Source: Durusdinium trenchii
Lineage: Eukaryota > Sar > Dinophyceae > Suessiales > Symbiodiniaceae
Direction: 5' to 3'
NCBI GenBank assembly: GCA_963970005.1
Contig: CAXAMN010022895.1
Location: 201,840-265,839, forward strand
Length of the DNA: 64,000 nucleotides
The position numbers and the translations under genes are program-made. Below, in pieces: positions 33,481 to 44,053 of this stretch. Under the pieces are notes generated by a model. The model searched no databases, was not told where the DNA came from, and worked only from the letters and a program-made list of their open reading frames with translations. The stretch's first letter is position 1, and each line of letters opens with the position of its first letter.

Positions 33481-36400
33481 AAACAGCAACTTCGTGTCCA
33501 GCGGTCGAGGGGAATGGTTTGGACGCGGTTTGCGGTTTTGATCGACCTTGATTTGAAGGAGGTCTGTTCTGAAGTTCCGCTCCAACTCCTCAACCCATGG
33601 TACGACAAGAGGAATTTCAGCTTCTGTCTCAGCAAATGCGACATCGCCCGTCTTGGCACCAGGCTATCATTGCGGGCTCGTGATGCCGCAACTTAGTGAT
33701 CGCAACACGTGAGCAGGTTTCTTTCTGGCAAACCACCCACCATTAGCATCTTTAGTCCAACTGGTGATTGTTGGCTCTGCACTATCTGCAAGCCATGGCA
33801 CTTTCAGGACACTCTCGACCTGAAAACCAAACAGCGAGAGCTGTGGAAGTGGGGGATGAAATTATTCACGACAGGAGGGATAAACATATATTCCAAAATC
33901 CATTGCACAATGCACGAGTATATATGCATGTAAGTAGAACATAGCCGGATTTTTCCTTCCTCCTTCCTTTGTATGCGGCCTTGGAAGGGACATGAAGGAA
34001 CCATAGGAAACCAGCTTGGCAGCGCCTTGGCTGCCTCTCGACTCTGGCTCTCAGGTCGTCCGTCCTTGTCGAAGGAGCTTTGGCAGCTTCGGCTTTGGTG
34101 TCCATTGATGCAGGGATGACTGGTGTCCTCCAAACCCGAGCCGAGCACCACCAAAACCCGCGCCAACCTTGGTTGGCACCGTCGTCGGCATCGGTGCTCT
34201 TGTTGGGCCAAAGCCGGCGATCTCGGTGGAGAGGGGGGGGCCAGCTGGGGATGTCAACACTGGCCAACCTCGAGATCTACAGTAGATCCTCTTTCAAACG
34301 ACTCCACATGACGCCCATGCATGCCCATGCCATCCGCTGTTGAGCATGTCATGGCCGATTGAAATCTGGCAAATCGTCGGGATCGTCGGTCCTGAACGGC
34401 GACCATGGCGCCAAAGTTCTGGACTTCCTCTTCGTCGCCTAGCGAGTGGATTGGGACAATGGGACTCACCTGGAGAGATGTTTGCTTCGTGATCACTACT
34501 CAACTCGGCTGGTGGGCTGAGGGCGTTGGTGGCGACACTGTCTGGCTTTCACTATATATACAAGCCATCTTCTATATAAATTATCAGCATGTAATACTGG
34601 ACTTTCCTCATTCTTCGCAGGAGTCTTCAGTGTAAATCCTGCGAGACCCCTCCTGCAGAACACAAAGTTTGAGGGGGTCAGATTCGCACAGTTTGCGCTA
34701 GGTGAGTAGCACAGGAACGGGTCAATTTCCTTCCAAATAACTTTAAATTGTGCTTTGTTGGGTGGATCTGTGCACACACACTCTCTCTCTCTCTCTCCCT
34801 CCCTCCCTCGCGTATATGTATATATATATACACACTAAGATAGCGAAACTTAGAATGCCTGTTTGAGTTCCAAACACATAGATTGCATCTCCATCTTAGA
34901 ATGCCCGCGGCATTCAAAGTTCCAGTCCGATATAAATTCCTAAACATAGACATAGAAGAGGTTAAAACATGTGGATATTTCCTTGTGAAATCCAATGCTG
35001 TCAGCAATTCTAGGCATCTTTTCACAAGTTCAAAAGCAGAACTTAGAAAAGTTCTTTGGGTGTTCCATCACCAAAACAATCCCATCACCAAAAAGCTTAC
35101 GCCTGTGATGTGCAGAAATCCGGGGAAAAAAGTACAGGAACCGGATGAACCGCCATTCCCATCTGTCACAAATCCTTTATACATATGCAGAAAATCAGAC
35201 ATCCAGCGCACGCATTCTAAGTCGAAGTGCCATAAGGGTATCCAAAAATAGTACCGGAACCAGTTCCGGTAGTTTTTAAGGGTCCATATTTCCTTTACGC
35301 CTTTTCGTTTCCAAACGCACATTCTAAGTTTCACTATCTCGCGGTATATATATATATACACGTATATATTGTGTATATAGAATGATCATCCGCGTGAAAT
35401 TCACATTGGCCGACCGCAATGGGACAGTGCCAAAGGCTCCAATTGTGCATGTGTTTCAGCTCACGTGTGCTGAATCACAAACTCATCTGGCACACCAAGG
35501 TGCTTTCATCATGTGCCCGCGGCCGGGAAGGGAAGTCGGGCTCGCGCCGGAAGCCAGGCTCAGGTCTGAAGTCCTGCAGATTCGTGAAGTTCAGTTCATG
35601 GAGGATGAGGGGCTCGATCAATTGATTTTTGTCTTATCATGTCTTATCGGTTTGGATGGTGCCTAGATGTGCCTAGGATTTGTGTGTCAAAGCAATTTCC
35701 CTGCTCTTTCGACTCAGTGAGTCGCCACATCAGTACTTCCGAACAACCGATCCTTCCACTCCGTCGCCGCTTCGCTCGTCCAAGCAACGACCCACGGCCT
35801 TCACCGAGCTCTGACGGCCGGAGAACCAAACGGTCCTCAGGCACCTCGCCCAAAGCCTTTGGATCCACGTTGGGCGAGCTGTCATACGCCAGGCCCGGTG
35901 GAGGACCCATCCCCTGCGGAATCTGCACCGGAGCAGGTTGGGGGGGTGACTCAATCCAACTTCGGTGACCTCCAAGCATGGTCACCCTGACAAGCATGAG
36001 AAACAAGGCATAGGAAGAGCAGCTATATTAATAGCGTTTCCCAATGTTTCCGCAACCTTCAGTCCACATCTGCCAATTTTTGCCAGACCTCTGTAGCCTG
36101 CGTCGCGTGCTCTGCTCGACCCCAGCGGGTTGGATGAGCAAAAGGCCCTGGCCGCTCCGGCTCCAAAGGCTCGAAGAGATCCATCGGCCGCGCCAACGGC
36201 TCCAACGCAGGTCCCGCCAGCGGGGTGTCCAGCAAATCGGGAGGCAAACAAGTGGAGACCAACCTCACATGAACGGTCGAAAAACGTGCGCGGTCGAACA
36301 ACGTCCCTCAATAAAGCCAGATCAAATGTGATCAAAGGTCGGTAATGGGTGTTTAGCTCTTCAGGGGATTGAAACACTCCGCAACAACGGCAAACATCAT

Positions 36401-36831
36401 GTGACAAACTTCTTCTCCATTAGCAGTCCTAGTACCGTGCCTCTCCTACCCATAGGCAAATCCTGAAAAACAAGGAAGTTCCCCAGCTTGCGCGTAGGGG
36501 TTTCAACAACTCCAAGAAGAGGAACAAGCAAAACAGGGATCTGCGATCCATTTCTGTTGCCCTTGACCCCTAAGTCCAACCTCTGGACAGCTTATTGCCA
36601 GGTTGCGAACTCGTGTTACAACCCCGTCCTTTGGAATTCATTTTAGATGGTATCATAAAAATATGTATATATATATATATACGTATAATTGTGAAGCTCT
36701 TCTTTGCGAAACTCACCCAGATCAAAGCATATCGAAGCCGTGGCTCTCATCATCACTTTGGTCAGCCGCCACACCCAGTCCAATTGGATCCTGGCAGGCA
36801 CGCAATTGGAAAAAGCAGCCAGCCGTCCGTC
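33481..36831 (-). CDS. Unrecognised intron-rich minus-strand gene, seven exons
   Basis: Exons 36831-36717, 36569-36410, 36263-36068, 35949-35737, 35612-35496, 34469-34398 and 33663-33481 agree in phase at each junction. Splice signals include a consensus gtgagt donor after 36717. Landmarks: ARIQLDWVWRLTKVMMRATA, PVLLVPLLGVVETPTRKLG, LEPLARPMDLFEPLEPERPG, QIPQGMGPPPGLAYDSSPN, FTNLQDFRPEPGFRREPD, VSPIVPIHSLGDEEEVQNFG and IPLVVPWVEELERNFRTDL. The protein is Pro/Glu-rich with a PPPGL motif, seen in many dinoflagellate regulatory proteins, but no domain is recognised. A Gly/Pro-rich exon may be missing between 34398 and 33663 (GAGFGGARLGFGG near 34130). The long intron 34470-35495 holds the terminal-inverted-repeat element. 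Further exons upstream are likely, for example 37070-37250 (LPTVYSSDLESGSTDLQSL). Confidence 0.55.
34838..35339. mobile_element. MITE-like element with terminal inverted repeats
   Basis: The left end AGATAGCGAAACTTAGAATG pairs with the inverted right end (AGATAGTGAAACTTAGAATG read on the minus strand), about 19 of 20 matching. Similarity continues inward (GTTTGAGTTCCAAAC against GTTTGGAAAC). Both ends are flanked by TATATATATA. No transposase is encoded, so it would be non-autonomous. It sits inside a predicted intron. Confidence 0.65.
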
Positions 36832-39800
36832 CTGGTTGATCATGGTATTTCCTCTATATAGCCACTTGGGATGTTTCCTATGTTTCGGATGACCATGATC
36901 ACCAAGGGTTTCATGCACCACTTCATGTGGTTGACATGCCATGAGGCCCACGAAAAGGCAGGAACGTTTCATTCCTCTCCTTCTTGTTCGATATCTTTCC
37001 TGCCTGACTTTGTTTTGGCGGAGGAGGCGGAGCTTGCTTTGGAGGCGGAGCTAGTGCCTGAGTTTTGGAAGAGCCATGCGTGGAACATGGTGTTCTTCTT
37101 TCTGGATAGATGCAGATCCAATCAATGGCTGCATTGAAGAGTCCTGGAAGGGCAGAGACTGCAGATCTGTCGAACCAGACTCCAGGTCCGATGAGTAAAC
37201 AGTGGGCAGCCGCCTGGGGACCAGTCCCCCCGGACGCACGGTCCCTTCACCCCTCACCCGGCTGGCCCAGTGGCTGGTCCACCGAAGGGTGGCCTGAGAC
37301 CGAAGTGAAGAACTCCCACGGAAGCGCTGGGCAAAGAAGTTCTTTTGTTTGTCTCTTTGAGAAGTTCTCCCTAACTGAAGTTGAACATGAACTTTCAAAA
37401 CAGCTGCAAGGGCATGTTAGCTTTCTGTGACAGTTGAAGGCTCGCACGTGCTCAACCAATTTCCTCGTGCTGCCCAAGGTTCGCTTTCACCGGTGGGGGT
37501 GGTCCAATTGGAGGTGCCTTTGCCTTCACCATGGGAGCTGAGGGTGCGGAGGCCTGGGGCAGAAGTTTCTCTCTCTCTCTCTCTCTCTCGGAGGGGTAGG
37601 CCACTAGTAGAGAGGTAGGTAGCTAGGACCGCTAGGGAGTCGCTAGTAGCTTAATTCGTCAGACGCAATAAAAACCGCGAAGACGCGGTAGACTCAAAGA
37701 AGAGCACTTAGTCGACCGGCGCCCTAATCCAAAACTCGAACCGTCACCGGCGCCTGGTTCGGGTACCCGATGGCTTCCATCGGAGGCCTTGGAGGGAGTC
37801 GGCCCATCCCGTTGGCCTTGACTCGAACAGGCGGCTGAGGCGACGACGCCTTACATTGGACCTCAGTGATGTGGTGCCGCGAAGCGAAGCGACCCCGAAA
37901 ATGAGAAACAAACACATGAAAAAAAACACAACTGCTTCACTATAGGGAGCTATATAGGCTCTAGACTGATCAGGCCTACAATTTAGGACATGGGGCCGGG
38001 GCCCCTCGGAGCTCTGAAAGAACCAGGCCCGTCTGACACGCCCCGAGGCTTTTACCAGCCTTCCCACCGACGAGTCCGTCTGCTTCGCCCGTTCTGGGGA
38101 CGCCGAACTGCCCGTCTGACATGACTGACTGGCCTAGGTGCGTTCACTGACTGGCCAAGAAAAACCGCGAGTTAGACTTAAGAACTGATATGACTGATAA
38201 GCACTGTTACACCCAGCTTAAGACGAACTGCCAGGAGTTGCAACTGCGCCTTCTCTAAGCCACGTGCCCTGGAGCTTCATCGCTGTTTTCATCGCTTTCA
38301 TCCTGTGCAAGCAGGCTGAAGGGGCCCGATACGGATATCATGTTCGGTTTTGAAACGGTGTCCACGGTCAATCTTCTTGAGCTTGGGGGCAGTGGAAGTG
38401 CACGTTTCTGAGACTTTTTGATGCACCTAATCATTTGACATGTGTGAACCCTTATTAAACTGTTCCTTAAACCAACCTGGCTGAAACAAATCCAGCCTAA
38501 CTAGCCCAATTCTAATACGAAAAACATCTTTGAAGGTCTGTGCTTTGAAGAATGCCCATCCTTTCCTTCCTTCATAAGTAGGATATCCCTCCTTAAAGGC
38601 TGGGTTGGATATTCTTATTCACATGTCATCTGTTTAAATCGTGCCTACACCTGTTAAAAAAAACTCCCGCCTTATCCTGAACCTCCTCTTTGTCAAAGGA
38701 TAATAAGCCTTTAACTTTTTACCATTATCATCTTTCGACCATTGACCGTCCAAAAACAATTGTGCCCTCCATTAATCAACTTCCCGAATATGTTTCTTGT
38801 TGTAAGGGTCACAATGTCACAAAATGTCACAAGGATGGACACTCTTTAAATAAAAAATGCATATGTTCCGCAAAGGCACCATCTACAACTTTCCAAGAAG
38901 AGAAGAACTGCCGCTTAAGCAAATGAAAACACACAACTAAAGGGCAATGCGTTGTGACATATTGTATTAAAAAACAAACATAGCAAACAATCAGCCCTTT
39001 TCTCGCTGGTGAAGCTTGTAATAACGCACTTCCTTTGTATGTTTGTTTATCAGATTTCAACCATACAAAGAATTCAGCAAGAAATAGACATCTACTTGAC
39101 TAAAGAAGAAGCACCTTGACAATAGGAACAGCTTGTGAACAACACAGCAATGCAATGAAAAAGGTAAAAGAACACATCGCAAGAAAAATGAGATATGCGA
39201 TACACCTATCTGACAAAGGAACGTGCTAAGTCAAAGGAAAACATGCAAACCAGGAGCGGAACAAACTAAAGGACCAGCTACACAAAGGAACAACTATATA
39301 TTTCAAAATGATTGGGTGGTATAAATTTTGATCTGCTTTTCCGGGAACGGGTAAAGCTGGAAAAAAAAAGTAGCAAAAATAACATATACTTGGGGACACT
39401 GATCAAAGGGGCAAGCTGCTCAAAAGGGAAAATGCAAATCCAAATTGCTAGGTAAGCAGCGCATTGGGCCGGGCAAACTGGGCAAGTTTTGTGGGCCCCA
39501 CACAAACATCGATCAACCAGTGATAAGCAAAGCACATCAAAAAAGCAAAGGCATTCCCCACAAATATTTGTTAGCTTCAACTTTTGGCAGTACTCTTGCC
39601 AATCCTTGCTTGGACAAACCTCCCTAGCAATCAAGCGCCAATCATTGAACAATCTTGGACTGGGAAGGAAGGGCGGCCTCAAAGAAAAAAGAACCCAAAA
39701 CCAACAACACAAGAAACACCACAAAACTAAACAAACAAGACACGTCTTTCCTGACAAGTCTTTCGCTGGCAGCGGTGGGTCCCCAAAGAGTCTATACTAT

Positions 39801-40664
39801 ACTATATAGATTGTTAGTTTTTGCTATTTTTTGAGTTTATGTTCTGCTTTACTATGTCTGTACGTATGTATATATACTGTATATATTCTTGGCTCAAGCC
39901 TTTGGCAATGCACTTGCAAGTGCTGAGGTGTATTGTTTCTCCTAAAGCCGCCCAAACATGTTTTCAGGACTTGGGGCATCCAAATAGCTTTGCCCTAGCG
40001 ATATGGCAACCTTCTTTCGCAACCATGGTAGGGCTTCCCAAGGTGATTTCACAGCGGCCCTTTAAGTCCTTTTCCACGTGACGGGGGCATTTGTGAGAAC
40101 ACACCCCTAATCTCATGTGTCTTCTGGGTTTCCCTCGTCTAAAGATGTCTAAAGTAAAAACAAGGGCGGGAGGTGGCAACCACAGATTTTTGGGGAACCC
40201 CAAGAAACCACAAGAAAGTCAGTGATACTCACCAATGACAGCCATCAATTTCATTTCAAGGTCACAGATTTTGCTTCTTCTGCCAATTCCTGCCTCTAAC
40301 GCATCAGGCGGTGCCATGGGGGGCCTGAAGCAGCAGCATCCGTTGTTGCTGCTTAACTATTGGAAGAGTTGGGGGGGGGGCCTGCCTGGACAACCAGATG
40401 AAACATTAAAACACACATGTGATCCTTCATCTTCCACAAAGAGAACATGAAGTCCTTCTCTGTCCAAGGACTTCTCCAAAATTAGCCTTTATCCTTGGGC
40501 CATTGGGAAAAAGACCTGCTGACAACAGTGGTATATAATAACTGTAAATATATATATATATGAAAAACCAAACCCTGGAGCAGTTGCTCAAACATGTTTT
40601 GCATTCCTTCCAAATTCGTCACATGGTGCCTGAGCGAGTCGAACTTTCCCTATATAACCCTTAG
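36832..40664. other. Mixed intergenic region with AT-rich desert
   Basis: A minus-strand exon candidate lies at about 37070-37250. (CT)n stands at 37567-37589. From 37620 to 38100 a GC-rich stretch contains GTTCGAGTC on the minus strand (37820-37828), which fits a pol III B box, but no convincing A box was found. From about 38200 to 39850 the sequence becomes clearly AT-rich with no protein-like frame on either strand. Confidence 0.4.
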
Positions 40665-40740
40665 GTGTGTATAAAAATAGGGAGATCTCCCATTTTGACC
40701 CCTTAGAATAAGGAAACTAGACCAGACCCTATTGGTTGGA
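40665..40740. repeat. AAAATAGGGAGAtCTCCC repeat, copy 1
   Basis: GTGTATAAAAATAGGGAGAT followed by CTCCCA and an AATAAGGAAACTAGACC segment. A related sequence is at 59637-59700 (GTGCATGAAAATAGGGAGAC). Confidence 0.5.
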
Positions 40741-40880
40741 TGCCTCCACCCCCCACACCCTGCTTTTGCGTCCAGTCCTTGGACGATCCACTTCCTTCGG
40801 TGGCCAAGAGGCGCTTTCTTCTTGGCCAGCTGCTCGGAGGCCGGAAGGCCATTCCAAACGCTGCTCGGCCCCTCCCTGGC

Positions 40881-41007
40881 CTGGCAGGAACCGGCGATGC
40901 TCGCGACGGGATTTCGTGGGGGATGACGGCTCACTGGTCGTGCCACGTCCAGCCATAATGGTCTTTCCAGGGCTGTCGAAGTTGACACGCAGTGAACTAC
41001 TCATCAT
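40881..41007 (-). CDS. Possible first exon of a minus-strand gene
   Basis: From ATG 41007 (or ATG 41004) the minus strand reads MMSSSLRVNFDSPGKTIMAG, then SEPSSPTKSRREHRRFLP, a Ser/Arg-rich N-terminus. It ends at a possible GC donor after CTGCCAG. The frame itself stays open to 40729. It might begin the gene continued at 33481-36831, but no junction could be traced. Another minus exon candidate ends at a gtgagt donor near 41506 (GIEPIRRPEERE). The plus-strand frame 41029-41655 appears to be incidental. Confidence 0.35.
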
Positions 41008-42448
41008 ATAAGTCATCGGACCACTGACATGGCACAATCTGCCTGCCTCCTCCCGCTCGGATGGAAAAAGCACTACCTGCCACAAATGAACAACCAACCA
41101 GGCTTGTCGCAAATGGCCACAAATGGCTTGTCGCAACAAAATACTGATTACTGTATAAGGATAAAAGGTGTCACACCCAAAACACTATGTGGCAAAGCTT
41201 ATGGCGTATGCACCCCCCAAAAAGATTGTGTCTGGAATATTGAAACCTTGGATAGTGACATCGACCAAGATTCTCTACAAGCCAGTCTGGCGAGTTCCCC
41301 TGTAGTTTTTATGATTTTATGGCTTTGCTCTCCGGCAGTCTTGCGCAACTTTGACCAATTTGTGTTCATTGCTTCCCCGGTGGAACTGTCTGAGTCTCGG
41401 TTTTTCTTCCCATCTTATGCTTTATCAGATTTTCTATCATGTCCACCTGCCTTTCTACACCACCTGTTGGACAACTCCACTCACCTTCCCTTTCTTCAGG
41501 CCTCCGAATCGGCTCGATCCCGCGGCTCCGGGGTCGGACCCGTCTTGGCCCGAACCAAGGACACCGTGGGCGCCTCGCGGGGTCGAAGGGGCCGGGTCGG
41601 GTCAGGCGCGAGGGGGCCCAGGGGCCTTGAAGGCAGAGTGGAGAGTCAAGGCTGAGGTGGGTCACAGATCAAAACGGTAGATTGAGGTCCCGGACTCTTC
41701 GGTTCGAGGTGGGTCAAGACAAATTGGGGTTGTGGACCGTGACAAGAAAATGGTAGTGGACCAACACTTGCTTCCTCTGGCTGCCAAGTCCATGTATGAT
41801 CACAGTAGTTCTCCCTCACAAGTGGTGCAGCAAACATCGTCCTTATTTGGTCTGTGGGTGTCCTTGAGTTACCCAGATAGAAACTCCTATATATATATAT
41901 ATATCCAGACGGGTTTATTTAAGTTTATTTAAGAATGTGAGTGTTTTAACCTCACGTGCACTTGCATACGTCATTTGCGCGTTTTTTTGGATAGTCCCTT
42001 TTCGGAATTTGTCGCGGCAAATGCGCGTATTTACCGCGTGTGTTTTCGTCGGTCGGTGTAAAACACGTTTTGGTCGGATGGCACGTTGACGTTCTGTTCA
42101 AATTGCACGCCCATACAGAAGAAACCCTTCTACGCTACGCTGCTATACAATGCGACTGAGAGTGGGGTGGGGTGGGGTGGGATTTTAACGTTCGGTTCAA
42201 ATTGCACACCCATACCAAGGAAACTTTTCTGCGCTCTGCATACCAAAATTTATACGCTACATAATGCGATGCGTGCTGTGTTGCGCACACATGTTTTCTT
42301 GTACACATGCGTGTGTAAAGCTCGTCTGGATTTTTTCGTATCTACAGTAACCTTAGATTGTTGTAAATACCTTCAAAGCTTTCGTCTGGCGTGTTGACCC
42401 TAAACGGTCAGGCAAGAGTGGTCTTCCTGCAGGACTAGCCACCAAATA

Positions 42449-42538
42449 TCCCAGCACTCCATGTATGGAATATTTACCTGCATTGACCCCTGAAACCACC
42501 CCAATGTAGGTAAATATGCCATACATGGAGTGTTTGGG
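42449..42538. repeat. Palindromic element, copy 2
   Basis: Nearly perfect foldback: TCCCAGCACTCCATGTATGG to GCATTG (42449-42485) pairs with 42501-42538. The loop is about 15 bases (ACCCCTGAAACCACC). Same family as 32161-32272. The flanks from 41656 to 43718 otherwise contain (TA)n at 41890 and 42770, (CT)n at 42932 and an ambiguous minus frame at 43080-43350. Confidence 0.8.
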
Positions 42539-43724
42539 AAATGTGAAGGATTGGTCAAAAAGATTTGAAATGGCACGCTGGATGGCACGACCTGGAGACT
42601 GTTTGGATTGGACCTTTTGGACGTTGGGGTATAGTATGCTTTTGTAAAAATGTACAGTATTGTTTTTCTTTTGTTTCGCAGTTTGTCTTCCCGAAAAAAG
42701 TGTAAACACGTTAAACACACACATGGTGTTTTTCACAAACGTGTCACAATCTTAAGTAAACCCGTGAGGATATATATATATATGTGTGTGTTGTGACATC
42801 TGCGGCCGCAGCTGCTGCGCCTTGGCTGCTTGCTCTGCTTGCTCCGCTTGCTCTGGACTTATTGAGATGCGCCACCTGGCCACCGAGTCTGGAAGTCCAA
42901 TGATGATGCATCAAATCTCCATGAAAGTATTTCTCTCTCTCTCTCTCTCTCCTTCTGTCTTTCTGTCTTTCTTTCTTTCTTTCTTAGTCTGTGCGTATAT
43001 GAGCATAAATGAGAACATCCAATGTCCCCATTAAGAACACCTGCATTCTCTTGACTCCAGCTCCGCACTGACCCCTAAACCCTACCTCTCTTCCGTTGGA
43101 GAGAAGGTTCCAAACACGCTCCACCCCTGGCCCCTGCTCCGCCTGAAGGCTTCTTTGGGCCCGGCTTGAGCTCTCCACCGCTGAGCCTCGGGTGGCACTC
43201 CTCTGCGGTGGTCGCGCTGGTTGGTGAGGTAGGCCACTTGCGCCAAAGGGCATGGCCTCGGTCGGATCGGTGGAAGTCGTCCCGACGGAGATGGCAGCCA
43301 GTCTAACCAAGGCCAGTCGGGGTGACAGCAACGGGGGCTGAGACAGTGCAAAAAAAGTCCTCAACATGCCCACTCTCTGTTCGTCAGGTGCTTTGCCCGA
43401 TGTTTCCGGATGAATATCCGGGTGCCCAGCTGGTCTGCCGCCACAGCTCTTGGCACATTGTCCAAACTCAAGGGCGCAGCACCTGGCGATGCACCCGGAG
43501 CTGCGATGCACCGTTTTCACAGCGTCAAAGCAAACAGCGGCGATGCGATGCGTATAATATACTTAATTGCACATGCGTGTGCGCACGCACACAAAATGGA
43601 CTGTAATGTAATGTAATGAGATGTATATAATAAGCAATTATGATAGTATGTCCGTGTGATGTATTTATGCATTTGTATGATAGCGTGTATGTATATATAT
43701 ATATTCATATACATACATGATAAT

Positions 43725-43992
43725 TGTGATTTCAGTGGCCAAACCTTGCAACCTGCACTTTGAAGGGTACGCTGTCACATGAGAGGTGACACTCATCCGA
43801 GTGTCATGTGTTCGTGCCCGTGAGAAGGGGCTCAAGTCAGGGGGCTTTGGATGGTAGGCCGTGGACGGCCGTTCGCCCTTGGTCGTGGACGACCCTCGGA
43901 GGCTGCGGTGTGAGAAAGACCCGCCCGGGAGCGCTTGGTGGGTAGAAGTGATAGGTGAGGGAAGGGCGACGCTTCCAGGTGGGGAATCTACA
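43725..43992 (+). repeat. Left LTR
   Basis: Starts TGTGATTTCAGTGGCC and ends GGGAATCTACA (TG...CA). It differs from the right LTR by about three substitutions and one small indel in 268 bases. TGGTAGCGGAGCCC at 43995-44008 just inside resembles the initiator-Met-tRNA primer-binding site TGGTATCAGAGC used by many copia elements. Confidence 0.95.
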
Positions 43993-44053
43993 CTGGTAGC
44001 GGAGCCCAAGCCGCTGAAGGTGTTGAAGCACTTTCGGAAGTGGCTGGGTTCGC

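Noticed and set aside
37725-37880. Possible tRNA or SINE promoter (B-box-like GTTCGAGTC on the minus strand)
   Set aside because: No A box at a suitable distance and no cloverleaf could be drawn.
39278-39757. 159-codon Cys/Leu/Phe-rich minus-strand frame
   Set aside because: It lies in the AT-rich desert and its composition is what the complement of A-rich DNA gives; no motif.
39886-39898. TTGGCTCAAG, resembling the 3' end of the dinoflagellate spliced leader
   Set aside because: Only ten bases match, the preceding leader bases are absent and no retroposed gene follows.
41029-41655. 208-codon plus-strand frame
   Set aside because: It lacks family motifs, changes composition abruptly along its length, lies opposite to a minus-strand exon candidate with a gtgagt donor, and its tail is GC-repeat-like.
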